Shown piece by piece: positions 16,052 to 27,569 of a stretch of DNA of 45,141 bases. The translations under genes and the position numbers were made by a program. Positions within the stretch are counted from its first letter, which is position 1. Every line of letters starts with the position of its first letter. The notes under the pieces are model-generated. The model was given only the letters and a program-made list of their open reading frames with translations. It was not told where the DNA came from and did no database searches. The DNA comes from Zygnema cylindricum (Eukaryota; Streptophyta; Zygnematophyceae; Zygnematales; Zygnemataceae), in NCBI GenBank assembly GCA_037447655.1, contig JBBHKE010003423.1, positions 79,752 to 124,892 of the forward strand. Reading direction: 5' to 3'.

Positions 16052-16129
16052 ATTTTTTTCATTTTTTTACTCTAACTATTTCTTTTCTCTAATTACAATT
16101 CACGGTGTAGTTATCAACCAAAGAACTTA

Positions 16130-16253
16130 TCGTCGTGTAGCGTAATTGTTTGTCGATATTAACCTTTTTGTTTATAGAATAACGATATATCGATTATCCA
16201 TAGGTAAAAAGCACAACTTGAATATCAGTATGAGGCTCTCGATACATAACACT
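16130..16253. mobile_element. Partial copy of the foldback family of 5326-5862
   Basis: Contains TATCGAT-rich sequence and ends GGCTCTCGATACATAACACT, matching the right end of the 5326-5862 element. The left end is not recognisable, so this is a truncated copy. Confidence 0.45.
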
Positions 16254-16310
16254 ATTTTTAAGCACTTTGTTTAATGTCGTTTAACTTTGTACGCATAACA
16301 CCAAATTTTG

Positions 16311-16466
16311 AGGCAGCCATAGCTCCACCACTCTCCCTCATTCAGTGACTACTAGAAGTATGGGGGTTAGAGGGAGGAGGTTGAGGCAGACTGCCTTCGC
16401 TTTTCTTTTCATTTCACTAATCTATTTAGACCTAGAAAATACCCTATAAATCTAGTTATTTCAACA
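16311..16466 (-). repeat. Element F 3' LTR, truncated to 156 nt
   Basis: Matches 21678-21835 (the first ~156 nt of the LTR in element sense) and then stops abruptly. It is preceded in element sense by the PPT AAAATAAGGGGAG (16467-16479). Confidence 0.8.
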
Positions 16467-16524
16467 CTCCCCTTATTTTCTAGTATAGTTTCAACTTCTC
16501 TTTTTGTCCACACTTTTCCCTACA

Positions 16525-19500
16525 TTACTTTAACTTGGGAGATGGCATAGGTTTGGTCATCATATCATCCACCATTTCTTTATCAGACCTATACACAAGA
16601 TTCACAATTTTATTTTCTATTTTTTCCCTCACAAAACTCAATCTTATGTCCATATGCTTAACTTTGAAATGGTGCTTTGGATTGGCTGCAATTGCAATGG
16701 CAGCCTGATTATCACAAAAAACTTCATGCACTCCCTTCTTCATATACCCCAGTTCTTGTAACAAGGATTTGACCCATAACAACTCTTTCACAGCAAAACA
16801 TGAGGCCATGTACTCAGCCTCCATAGTAGAATGAGCAACCGCCTTTTGTTGCTTTCAATTCCAACAGCAAGCACCTTCCCCCACATATAACACATACCCA
16901 AAAGTGCATCTTCTCATAGGTGCATCCCCATAATTGGCATCACTCGAAGTAGTGATGTCAGTGTGCTCCCCTTCCAAATGAAACCATAACTCTCAAGTTC
17001 CCATCAGATATCTCATGACTTTCTTGGCTGCCTCCCAATTTATCTTCCTAAGATCGTAAGACTCCTACTTAGGACTCAAACTGTTGTCGCTATGTCGGGC
17101 CTGGTAGAGTTCATAAAGTAGATTAAACTTCCTACAACCTGCCTGTAAGGAATAGACTTCATAAACTCTCTCTTCTAGTCTCATTTGATCATCTAAGATT
17201 ATCACTCCTCCTTCTACACTCCCATCACTTACTTTCTTCAAGTCCATGGGAGTGGTACAACTGTTTGCCTTTTCCATCTGGAATTTCTCAAGCATATTAT
17301 CTATTGCTTCTTTCTGAGTAAGTCTGATAATCTTTTTCCCCCTATCTCTCTCCATTTGGATTCCCAAAATATTTCTTGCCTCCCCTAAATCCTTCGTATC
17401 AAATCTGCTATTATGATCTTTCTTTAACTTAATGATCTTTTCCAAATACTTACTTAACACCAGCTTATCATCCATATAAATTGCAATAAAAATGACACCA
17501 TTCTTATCTTCAAACATATAGATAGAATGGTCACTGCTGATCCGGATATATCCTATACCGTTGAGAAACTCATCTGGTTTCTTATTCCATTGTCCGAGAG
17601 CCTGCTTCAGTCCATATAAGGACTTTATTAGCCTCCAGACTTTGCGCTCTTCTCCTTCCTCCTCGAACCCTTCTTGTTGCCGCGTGAAGATTTCTTCCTT
17701 TAACTCACCATTGAGGAAGGCGGTCTTAATATCTATCTAGTGTACCTCCATGTCTTGCGCTGTCGGTGGATTGAGGAGAATCATTAAAGTTGGGAACCGA
17801 ACAACTCGAGCAAAAGTCTACTCATAGTCAATCCCCTCATTTTGGGTGAATCCCTTTGCTACCAACCGAGCCTTATATATTTTAATAAGATTATCTGGGT
17901 TTAGTATCAGTTTAAACACCCATTTGCAACGAATCAGTTTTCTGTCTGGAGGATAGTCCACTAGTTCCCAAGTATTTGCTTCTATGATGGAGGCCATCTC
18001 ATCATTTATGACTCTAACCCATCTGTCTCTCCCTCGACTTTTCACTACCTCCGAGTATGACTGAGGCTTATTAGGGTGAGATAGCTTGGTTACCTTATGA
18101 GCGGCTTGTTTTTCCTGTATTTTTTTGCTGCTCTTCTCCCTCCCTCAAAATCTGAAGCTCGAATGGAGGGAAGTCTTGGATTTCTCCTTACTGTTTCATC
18201 GGCTCCTCTATCCATGGAAGCTGTTTCGGATTCCTCCTCTTCTGTCTCCTCGAAGTGCATAGGAATATATGGGGTTTCCGGTAGATCTCCTCTATCTTCG
18301 ATCTCCCTTGAATATGCAATCACGAATTCACTCATGTCCCTTTCGGGGAAAACTGAGTTTTCCTCACTTTCAGACTCAAAACTGATTCCTATCTTTTTGG
18401 TATATTTGAAGGGGTCAAATGACTTCCCTTCATCCATGACAACTAGGTGTTTGACTAGAATGATATCTTACTTTGCTAGGTCATAAACTTTATATCCTTT
18501 GACATCCTCATCATATCCTACAAAGTATCCATGTTTTCCATTAGCATCTAGTTTCCAGTTTTTCCTATCCGTGTCAAGACTGTAAACTTGGCTACAGAAT
18601 ACTTTAATGTGAGAGATATCTGGTTTCCTTCCAACCCATATCTCATAAGGGTTCATTCCTTTTACGACTGAGGTAAGGACTCTATTCTTAATGTAGTTGG
18701 CACAGTTCATGGATTCGGCCCAAAACCTTTTTCCTATTTTCTTGTCAGCCAACATACAACATCCACTATCTCCTAGTGTCCGGTTCAACCTTTTAGCTAC
18801 CCCATTTTGTTTTAAATTTTAGGGTACGGTTTTCTGATGCTGAACTCCCACATCCCTTAAGTATTCCTCAAAATGGTTAGAGGTAGACTCTCCCCCATTA
18901 TCATTTCTAATTCTCTTAATAGGGGTTCCGTGCAACTTCTCACTCTAGGCTTTATATTTTTTGAAGTAAGTTGCTGTTTCAGACTTTGTTTTTAGAAAGT
19001 ATAGTATCTGGACCAGTCATCGGTTATTGTCAGCATAAACCTTTTTCCTCCAACTGAAGGTACCTTTGCTGGTTCCCAAATAGTTGTGTGCACTAGATCT
19101 AGTACTTTGTCACCCCTATATGTGGCGGCTTTGGGAAAGGGAAGTTTGTGAGCCTTACCTTGGGCAGAACCACTACAGTCATCCACCATTTCATTATTTC
19201 CAAACTGAATGCCTTCTACTACCCATAGCTTTTTTATTTCGTTCAGGTTATCAAAATACACATGCCCCAACCGCTTATGCCAAATCATCAACTTTGGGAC
19301 ACCAACACAATAAGCATTCTTATTTTAGTTACTCATGTTAATCCTAAACATTTCTTGGCTACCCTTATCCGCCGTGAAGTAGACTTCATCCCCAAATTTA
19401 GCTGTAATGACTCCCTTTTTAATGAAGGTATCAAATTCTTTGTCATCTAATAAGGATGTAGAGACAAGATTTTTACTCAGCTGAGCAATATAGGGTACAT

Positions 19501-20828
19501 CTGAGAAGTAGAGTATAGTAGTCTTACCCTTAACTAACACTTTTTGATCTACTGATCCCACTAGATCTGTAGTAACCACTCTCCCATCCTCATACTCTTC
19601 AGCTACAGTAGGGATCTTTCTTAGATTAGTAAAAAAGTGCTTATCACGACACATATGCATCGATGCACCTGAGTGAATGATCCATCCTTCCTGTGGGGCT
19701 TCCCGAATATCTCCGAGAGCACACTTATGTTTTTGAAGGATCTTTTTCTGCTCCTGATTCTCGTCAAGAAGAAGTTCCCCATCCTCATCCTCAGAGGAGT
19801 GGTTCTCGGTCTCTCCTTTCACTTTTGTGACCACAAATGCCTTTTTATTCCCTACGATAGAACCCCCTCCACAATTTTCTTGGATCCTCAGCTTGGACAG
19901 CTTCACACAATCCACGATAAAGTGTCTCGATTTTTTGCAAAAATCACAAAGACCACTTGGGGGCATTGGTCCTCAAAACTGATCTCTTTCTTCTTCGTAC
20001 GGCTTTTTTGGTTCGTTTTCCCATCTATCCGCCCTGGCGGCTAGAGCTTGAATGCTATTTCCTCATCTCCTAATATCAATCATGTTCTTGTGCACAAGTA
20101 TCATCTGAACCACTATATTCGATTTCCATGAACTGTTAGTCATTACCTGTACTCGGTACACTATGTTTTCATACTCGTCGGGTAACTTCATGATAAGAGT
20201 GTTAACTTCCATCTTCGTTGTACCTGTCCACCCGACACTCTCCATCTCCATATACATACAAGAGAGATCATTAGAGTAGTCTAACATCTTTCCCCCTTTG
20301 TAAGTATAATTCCCCAACTTTTGCTCGGCCAACTAGAGCTCCAGAATTGTACCAGCTCTATAGATCTCCACCAAACTCACCCACAACTCCTTGGCCTTGT
20401 AAACGTGAAGATGGGGGGTTGCAAAAGCCTGAGTGAGGTGTCTCAGAATGAAGTTTTTGGCAAACTATGTTTGTGTCTTCCCACATTTGGGTGTCGTTCT
20501 CGGCCGTCTTCACGATCGCCGCTCCGGGTGTCGTGGCAATAAGAGCTATAGGAGTAAGAGGTGTCTCCTTCCCTTTCCCCTTTTCGAACACACTGCTGTC
20601 CCCATTGTCTGCCTCCTCCGTAGGAAAAGATTCTGCTGTAGAAAAACGTATTTCACCAAACCTTCGAGTTCCCTGAGGTGGACGTTTCACTTGTCCACTA
20701 ACAATACCCCAGTATCGTTTTTTGCACAAAGCTATTGTCATCATGGATTCTCAATAAATAAATGCAGATCCGTTTAATATGGGCACCCAAGAGGGTGGGT
20801 CCATAACCTGCAATTCTGTGTCCTCCAT
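16525..20828 (-). pseudogene. Element F gag-pol, broken
   Basis: Gag opens with ATG at 20828 inside the LTR (MEDTELQVMDPP) and hits a stop soon after. Gag continues in pieces at 20744-20358 and 20332-20063. The knuckle CDFCKKSRHFIVDC and protease lie in 19966-19325, where the catalytic Asp is His (IHSGAS). The integrase zinc region and core are in 19291-18992, with CSGS replacing the second CxxC Cys and HTT replacing the first catalytic Asp. Integrase C-part is at 18788-18468, a linker at 18437-18090, RT at 18045-17818 and 17517-17065 (YMDD), and RNase H at 16824-16525. Non-functional. Confidence 0.85.
20794..20808 (-). other. Element F primer-binding site (anticodon arm of tRNA-iMet)
   Basis: The minus strand reads GGTTATGGACCCACC, one mismatch from the family sequence, directly next to the LTR. 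Confidence 0.7.
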
Positions 20829-20870
20829 TAGACTACAGAATTCATGTCCTCCATTAGACTATAGAATTCA
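20819..20870. repeat. 26-bp tandem duplication at the gag-start end of the F LTR
   Basis: 20819-20844 and 20845-20870 differ at one base. The unit carries the ATGGAGGACA gag start region, so the LTR has two such ATGs. Confidence 0.9.
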
Positions 20871-21558
20871 GGAAGCCTCTAGGCAGTTTTAACTAGCCCA
20901 CTTTCAACTACAGCCATTGCTGCCGAGGCAGACAAATTGTCAACTTGACTGCACCCCTATGTATTTTGGACTCCCTTGAGTCCACAGCAAAAAAATTCAT
21001 TGAAAACGCCCAACCAAGCGATAAGTTACAAGGCGGCAAAGATGCCAGTTTTATACAAACTCTCTTAGAGAGAGGTGACTACCGACTGAAAACACTAAGT
21101 ACTAAACCCCTCTCACAACCCTTATCTATTGACGTACAATCCAATCACATGACAATACCGTACAGAAAGGTATTATGGTCGATGTCCTTTGTATACGGCA
21201 TGTGTATGGCATGACCACTGAGTCGACGCTTGTCTCCTTCGGATTTATCCATATGCTCTTGGGGATTCCCGCTTCCCAATGTTATCTTGCCACGTTGTGC
21301 CAAGTCAGGTCACGCCACAAAAACTGCCAAAGCGGTCATTCCAGAATCTCGGCGTCGGTATGTGCCGTTAGATCAAAACCGACTTTGAATGTTAGCCATT
21401 GAAAATAAATGTCCGATTCATTTGTTTCGTGCGTGATCATATTTTCACAAAATATTAACCAATTTCTATGTCCTTCATCGGTCATTCCATTAATCGGATT
21501 ATAGTTCTAAACATAGTTTATATAAATATCAAACCCTATGTAATCTAACGAACTCATA

Positions 21559-21614
21559 TGACAGACAGGTTAGAGACGGCTACGCCTCGCTCTGCGGGTC
21601 GGAGGTTCGAATCC
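21559..21614 (+). other. tRNA-like A-box/B-box pair, antisense in the F LTR
   Basis: TGACAGACAGG (21559-21569) resembles the Pol III A-box, and GGTTCGAATCC (21604-21614) is a perfect B-box. They start 45 nt apart, as in a tRNA gene. A complete cloverleaf with a matching acceptor stem was not found, so this is tRNA-derived rather than a tRNA gene. Confidence 0.55.
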
Positions 21615-21839
21615 TGTCAGACTCAACCTTTTGTTAAGAGTGACTTATGTCACTCCTCGGTCGTGACTATGGAGCTAAGGCAGCCATGGCTCCACCACTC
21701 TCTTTGTCATTCAATGACTACAACAAGTATGGGGGCAAGAGGGAGGAGGTGGAGGCAGACTGCCTGCGCTTTTCTTTTCCTTTCACTAATCTATTTAGAC
21801 CTAGAAAATACCCTATAAATCTAGTTATTTCAACACATT

Positions 21840-22940
21840 CATTGGTCCTTTGCAAAATTTTAAGCCTTCGTCGCCTTTCCCCTTTCCCTCTCGGACTATA
21901 GCTTTTATCTCACATTTTTTCAAGTGAAACACGACAATATTGATGTGAAATGAAAATTCTTTTATAAATAATTCTTTTGACGACCTTTTTATTAGTGTTG
22001 TGTATCGGCAATAAATCTAACGCGATGACACCGATACCAATACTTATTGGTAATCGAACAGTTAAGAGTCCTGATATATCGCTCCGTGACCACAAATTCC
22101 TTATTGGCGATAAGTGAAACAAATATACTACGCATACAATATTACTTAATAATATATTGTATTATATTATTGACTTTATATAACGTGGCATACCATGTAT
22201 GAAAATTTGTTTTATATTTTGTTTAACGAGAGCTTAGTATGGAAAGTGTAGCACAGAAACGATGATTTATTTAAAATATTTGTTTATAGCACGAAAAGCA
22301 TAGTACCAAAACTAAAAATTATAATTACAAAGTGATATCTTTCTTTTTCGAAAACCAAATGATTAGATCTGTCAGACTGTCGCCATTTACTGCCACTATA
22401 TTTTAAGTATTTTGTGAACCGTATAATTTTTGGTCAGCACAGTTATCGGTATTGTGTTATCGTGATGAAAAACCAATATTACCGGTTTTTTATTGGCGAT
22501 AACAACGCAGTTGATATATCGTGCCAATATATCGATTATCGACAAAAAAAGATGCATATCGATTATCAACAAAACTTTGCTGATACACAACATTATTTTT
22601 TATATATTTTTATGGAAAGTTCAATGAGAAAAGTTAGAAAAACCAAATCGGGAAACCATGGCCAACAATTATTGGATTAGTGACGTCGACGTCGTCATAA
22701 GTGAGTATGACGTCACAATATCACAAAAAACTAGTTGTATTCAATCATCGCTGTTTTTGTAGAAGTCACCAATCCTAAGAAGTTTTGTAGTCGTCTTCAA
22801 TCGTCACAAGTTGCACACACGTCTACAACCATCACATTTCAAAGTTCCAATTTCATTTTCGCACATTGGGACGCTCTTCTAAGTTCTACGGAGAATCTTC
22901 ACTAAAGTCTGAAATACTTATTCGAAGTATTGATTACAAT
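21840..22940. repeat. Dispersed repeat R2, copy 1, interrupted by a foldback element
   Basis: 21870-21993 and 22610-22940 align with 44250-44420 and 44370-44760. Shared landmarks include CTTTTGAC, GTGACGTCGACG, TGACGTCA and runs of GTCTACAACCRTCRCAA. No coding potential was seen. 22941-23061 has no supportable feature. Confidence 0.6.
21994..22594. mobile_element. Foldback MITE-like element, second copy
   Basis: Starts AGTGTTGTGTATCGG and ends GATACACAACATT, the same termini as the 5326-5862 element, with ATATCG-rich interior. Flanks are T-rich and similar (CTTTTTATT and ATTTTTTAT) but not identical, so the duplication is decayed. Confidence 0.6.
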
Positions 22941-23061
22941 GGGATACCCCCTCAAAAATGTATATTTGAGAATATTTTTTGTCAACATTCAGGTATTTAT
23001 ATTCCTTTATTGCACAGATGTCAACGACCTCACCTGTTACCTCCCTTTCTCTAAATACTAC

Positions 23062-24009
23062 TGTAATTTTGTGACCTCCATTGGTACACAGAATGTCCAG
23101 CTTATGTGAAGTCTCTAAGATAGTATATGCACTTTTGAATTTGACAATGAATAAGTCCCACCCTGGTGCGCAAAAACTCTAACCGACTACACCCCTGTGT
23201 AGCCTGGACTTCTTGGAGTCTGCTGCAAAAAAAATCACTGAAATTGCTCCCCTGGGCATTAAGTTATGGCTGGCCAAAGATGGCCTATAAATACAGAAGC
23301 ACTCTGGGAGAGAGGTTGAAATCCAAGAAATATTCTAAGTCATAAACTACCTCGTAAGACTACTACTAGTGTACCTTTCCAATCAAAAGACTGTAAGGTA
23401 CAAGAAGGTACGGGTATCGCTGTACTTATTGTACGAACATATTACGGCATTGCCGCTCCGCTGACGCGTGTCAGTTCTTGAACCAAAGTTGCTCCCTCCG
23501 TGATACCCGCTGTCCAATAATCTTTCGCCACGTGTCACCCACAAATATATGCTCAGCAAACCGCCAAAAAACCATTCCGAAATTCCGGCTCCTCCGCGAT
23601 CCGTCGATTGCGAACAACTTTCAATTTCGTCCGTCAAAATTTGATGTCGTTTCGTGCGGTACTTTATTTCGTGCCGTCTCGCATGTTTCATGTAAACTTC
23701 GTCCCGTAATATGTTAAGTGAAGTATGTCGACGTGTTACATTATATATTAATACCAAACCAAATAAGTAGAACGTTTCGTCACGACCTACCAAATAAGGC
23801 TAATGGCTGCGCCGGACGGCCAATATGCGGAGGTCAACGGTTCAAGTCCTAAGGGATCGCCTAACTTTTGTAGCAAACTAAAGCTTTTGCTCTGTCTCCT
23901 TACCTGCATGAGAGAGCCATGGCTGCCTGCAAGTCCTTAGTGACTACAACAAGTATAAGGGCTGCTGGAAGACCAAAAAGGACAAGACTATAAAATACCT
24001 TTTTCAACA
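23062..24009 (-). repeat. Solo LTR G, related to element C
   Basis: Matches the reverse complement of the C LTR end to end: TGTAATT at 23062 and TTTTTCAACA at 24009, 948 nt against 965. No internal region adjoins either end. The flanking pentamers (ACTAC and TTCCG) do not match. It contains AGCCATGGCT near 23917 and a perfect antisense B-box at 23839-23849. Confidence 0.8.
23795..23849 (+). other. tRNA-like A-box/B-box pair, antisense in LTR G
   Basis: TAAGGCTAATGG (23795-23806) is A-box-like and GGTTCAAGTCC (23839-23849) is a perfect B-box; start-to-start spacing is 44 nt. It is the best preserved example of the module seen in the other LTRs. Confidence 0.55.
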
Positions 24010-24348
24010 TTCCGTTGCCACCCTTCCCATTAATAACTCCGTCATTGCCTCCATCGCCCATAATACTTTTGACATTGCCTCCCCCTCCCTTCCTACCGTC
24101 TCCACTGTCACCATTTCCTTTTTTTGCCGCCTCCGCTACCTCCACTACCCTAACTCATGCCTCTGTTGCCTCACTTTCTCTTTCTTAATCCTCCCTCAGC
24201 ACCCTCTCCCTCACTACCGCCTCCGCTACCACCCTCTTCGTGATTAAATTTCAATTTCGCGGCTAAATTAACAGCCAACATGTACTCTCATAGTGGAGCT
24301 CACATGAAGTGAGAAAGTGGTTGTGCGCAACACTTTTATTAACCTGTG
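24010..24348. other. C-rich, codon-like degenerate repeat, unassigned
   Basis: CCTCCGCTACC-type triplet-rich sequence fills 24010-24240. On the minus strand it would encode a Gly/Asp-rich stretch, but that frame runs on into LTR G and no domain is recognised. It may be a simple-repeat remnant of the original locus. Confidence 0.4.
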
Positions 24349-24353
24349 GTTGC

Positions 24354-25322
24354 TGTTGAAAAAATGTATTTTGTATTCTATCTCTTTAGTTAGTATATGG
24401 TCATTCTACAGTTCTTATATTCGTCGTAGTCACTGAAAACTGGCTGGCAGGCGTGGTTGCCTTAGGCAAATAGGAAGACAGGCAAAAGACATAGCGACTG
24501 CAAAAGATAGACTGATAAGATCAAGATTTGATCCTGTGCCCTCACGGATAATGACCATACGGAATAGCCGTCCGCTTTATCCCGTAGGTCTTAATCAAGC
24601 GTTACATATACGAGATGTGATAATTATAAAAACATTGACGCAACGACACATTCCATTTAATAGTTTACTGAACAAAATAAACATGAAACGTGCAAGACCG
24701 CACGAAATACTGGATCGTACGAAATAAACGAAACAATATTTAATTTCAACGGAATAAATCAAATGTCGTTCGCGATTGACGGCTCGTAGAGGAGCCGTAA
24801 TTCCGGTGTAGAAATTTGGTAGTTTGCAAGCCAATGTTGGCGGACGACACGTGGCGAGTTATGATTGGACAGAGGATATCACAAGGGGAGCAACTATGGC
24901 TCAGGAACTAACACCCGTTAGGGGAGCGCCCATGCAGTATTATGGTTGTACAAGAATTACAGCGGTACTTGTATCTTCTTGTACCTTACAGTCCTTTGAT
25001 TCGCTAGGTACACTAGTAGTAGGTTCAGAGAGAGAGAGCTTAAGACTTAGAAAAATTTATCTAGTCGCCTCTCTCCCAGAGTGCATTCTGTATTTATATG
25101 CCATCTTTGGCCAACTATAACTTATTACTCAAATGAGCAATTTCAGGGATTATTTTTGCTACGGACTCAAGGGAGTCCAAGCTACACAGGGGTGTAGTTG
25201 GTCACAATTTTTGCGTGCTAGGGTGACACTTATTCATTGTTAAAGTTATAAGTACAAATATTATCCTAGAGGCTTTATATAAGCTAAACATTTTGTGGAC
25301 CAATGGAGGTCACAGAATTAGA
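24354..25322 (+). repeat. Element C 5' LTR
   Basis: 969 nt, starting TGTTGAAAAA; the terminal CA has mutated to GA. It contains the antisense B-box match near 24525-24533 and an A-box-like segment near 24581-24594, and the gag ATG at 25303. Confidence 0.85.
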
Positions 25323-25337
25323 ATTTATAGGCCCACC
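25323..25337 (+). other. Element C primer-binding site, degenerate
   Basis: ATTTATAGGCCCACC occupies the PBS position and keeps 12 of 15 bases of the family sequence. Confidence 0.6.
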
Positions 25338-27564
25338 CTCTAGGGTGCTCATTTTCAAAGAAACGAGTTCTATAGAGAGGGAAACCATGATGAGGGGTGC
25401 ATTGTTTGAAAAACAGCTATGGGGCATTGTGATTGGTATTGTGATCAGCCAACTGCAAAGTTAGGAGTTCCACCAGGGTTTCGAGGATCTCGATTCACAT
25501 AGGATCTGCGGAGGCAGAGGTGGTAGAGGATGTTTGGGTAAGCATTGTGTCGAGCAAAGGGATGGAGAAGGGGAAGGAGAAACTCACACCGATCGCTACT
25601 GGATCGGTTCCGGTTGTAGATGTTAAAAAAACCGAGGCAAATGATACTGAAATCTGGGATTTCAACAACACCGTGGCGACTCATTTTATTCTCGGACGTC
25701 TCACTCAAGCGTTGCCACACTTCATCTTCATGTGGAGAGGGCGGACAAGTTTTGAGAGGCTCTTTCAATATTTAGAAGAGTGGTAAGATCCACCAGCAGA
25801 AGCTGGCAGATCAAAAGGTACAAGCATATGTGTACAAAGGGGGAAAGATGTTACACTTTTGTAATGACCAAAGAGGGTAATTTATAGAGTTGGAGAGTGT
25901 AGCAAAAAGGGAGACTGAGAAATAGAAGGTGAATACTTTGTTTATGAAACTTCAAAATGATTATGAAAACATTTTTAACAAGGTTCATGATTTTGCCAGA
26001 TCATCGATGGATATGGAACTCCGTTGTCGGGATGATTTTGGTTCGAAAAAGTAGAATTAAAATTCGGAGAGGAGGGAAGAGTGTTGAAGCATTGGCTGCT
26101 GGAACTAACTTGGGGGATAAGGATTCCAAGAAACTTTATGGAAACTTTGGTGGAGGAGGAAGAGGAAACCAATCGGACGGATATGGATCGAGGCCTTTGA
26201 AGGGGCTTTGTCACTTTTGTAAGAAGTCGGGACATTACATGGCAAAGTGTACTAAACTGACAGAGATTATATTTAAAGAGGAGCAGATCGGAAAATCAGC
26301 CGCAGGAAAGAAAAACGAATTTGTGGCAACACAAATTATATGAGAGGATTTTGATTAGAACGATGGAGAACTTCTCCTCAACGAGGAGCTAGTGAGCTAA
26401 AGATTCCAATCAGGCAAAAAGGTGCTTTCGGTGGAGTAAAAAAAGCTCATGAACAAGGATGGATTATTGATTCAAGAGCCTCTATGCATATGTGCAGAGA
26501 AAAACCAATGTTTAACAAAATGAGAAAAATACATACTGTAGAGATAGAGTATAGGGATGGGAGAATAGTAACCACTAATTTAGTGAGATATGTGGATCTG
26601 AAAGTCATAGGTTATTTGATGGTAAACATCCATAGTCACTTTCTCTGATGTTTTTTTATTCCAGAGTTGAACAAAAATCTTATCTCTACGTTGGTCTTAG
26701 ATGATAAAGGTTTTGACACTAGTACTAAGAAAGGAGTATTTGTTGCTAGCTATGAGAATAAAGTATACTTCACAGCTAAAAATGGTAGCTAAAGAATGTC
26801 TAGGCTGAATTTGAGTAATGGAAGGACAAGAGTTTACTATGCTGGTGTAAGTGATTTGATGATTTGGCATAAAACATTAGAACATGTGCATCTAGATAGA
26901 TTGAAAGAAATGAAGAAAATGGGTGTAGTTGAGGGAATACATTTTAGAGACAATGAGACTTTTGATGATTGTTGTGGATGTGCTCAAGGTAAGGCCCACA
27001 TATTTTCTTTTTCCAAAAACCGCAACATATAAGGGTGAAAAGGTCTTTAATCTAGTTCATACTGACATATAGGGACCGATCAAAGTGCCATAAGTTGGAG
27101 GGAAAATATTTATGCTTACTATCACTGATGATTGGTCTAGATACTCTAGAGTATATTTCTTGAAAAACAAATCTGAGTTTTCGGCTTACTTTAAAGAGTA
27201 TAAAACATGGAGTGAAAAGCTTCATGAGACACCTATAAAGAGAGTAAGTAGTGATAATGGGGGGAATACACTTCTAATGAGTTTGAGGAGTTTTTAAAAG
27301 AGGAAGGGGTCCAACACCAAAAGACTGTTTCAAAGAATCCAGAACAAAACGGTGTAGCTGAGAGACTAAACCAGACATTAAGTGATAGTGCCCGTAGTAT
27401 GTTGTTGGATAAAAAGATAAGAAATTTTTTTTTGGCAAAAGCTATGAATTGTGCTTACTATCACAAAAATAGAGTCATTACCTCGGCGGTAAAAAGACAA
27501 ACACCTTATGAAAGATGGACCGGGAGAAAACCTAATATTTTACACTTAAAGGTGTTCGGAAGTC

Positions 27565-27569
27565 AAGTG
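27565..27569. repeat. Target-site duplication of element B (left)
   Basis: AAGTG at 27565-27569 matches AAGTG at 40401-40405. Removing B and one copy restores continuity of the C integrase coding sequence. Confidence 0.93.

Larger units (their letters stand above)
16311..21835 (-). mobile_element. Copia retrotransposon F, minus strand, one LTR truncated
   Basis: Same family as A-D. The 5' LTR (element sense) is complete at 20809-21835 and the 3' LTR is cut to 16311-16466. The internal region is 16467-20808. The base pairs flanking it do not match because the left end has been lost. Coding remnants are in the order gag, PR, INT, RT, RH from right to left. Confidence 0.85.
20809..21835 (-). 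repeat. Element F 5' LTR, complete
   Basis: 1027 nt in element sense, from TGTTGAAATAACTAG at 21835 to TTGCA at 20809. It contains the family stem-loop and GCCATGG palindrome near 21684-21780 and an antisense tRNA-like segment at 21559-21614. Confidence 0.82.
25303..27569 (+). pseudogene. Element C gag to integrase (left part)
   Basis: The frame begins MEVTELEFIGPP across the LTR/PBS boundary. Gag pieces lie at 25520-25786 and 25957-26343 and include the knuckle CHFCKKSGHYMAKC. The protease motif near 26465 reads IIDSRAS, with the conserved Gly of DSG lost. The integrase zinc region is at 26796-27032 (HKTLEHVH...CCGC), the core at 27112-27297 (TDDWSRYSRVYFL, SSDNGGN) and the C-domain from 27399 (TPYERWTGRKP) to the B insertion at 27569. 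Several stops and frameshifts. Continues at 40401. Confidence 0.85.

Noticed and set aside
21559-21626. Possible functional tRNA gene
   Set aside because: A- and B-box are good but no acceptor stem pairs across the ends and the T-stem has a mismatch; it lies in an LTR and recurs in diverged form in other LTRs.
23900-24145. Glycine-rich protein gene on the minus strand
   Set aside because: Half the frame lies in solo LTR G and the rest is triplet-like repeat; no signal or domain supports a gene.
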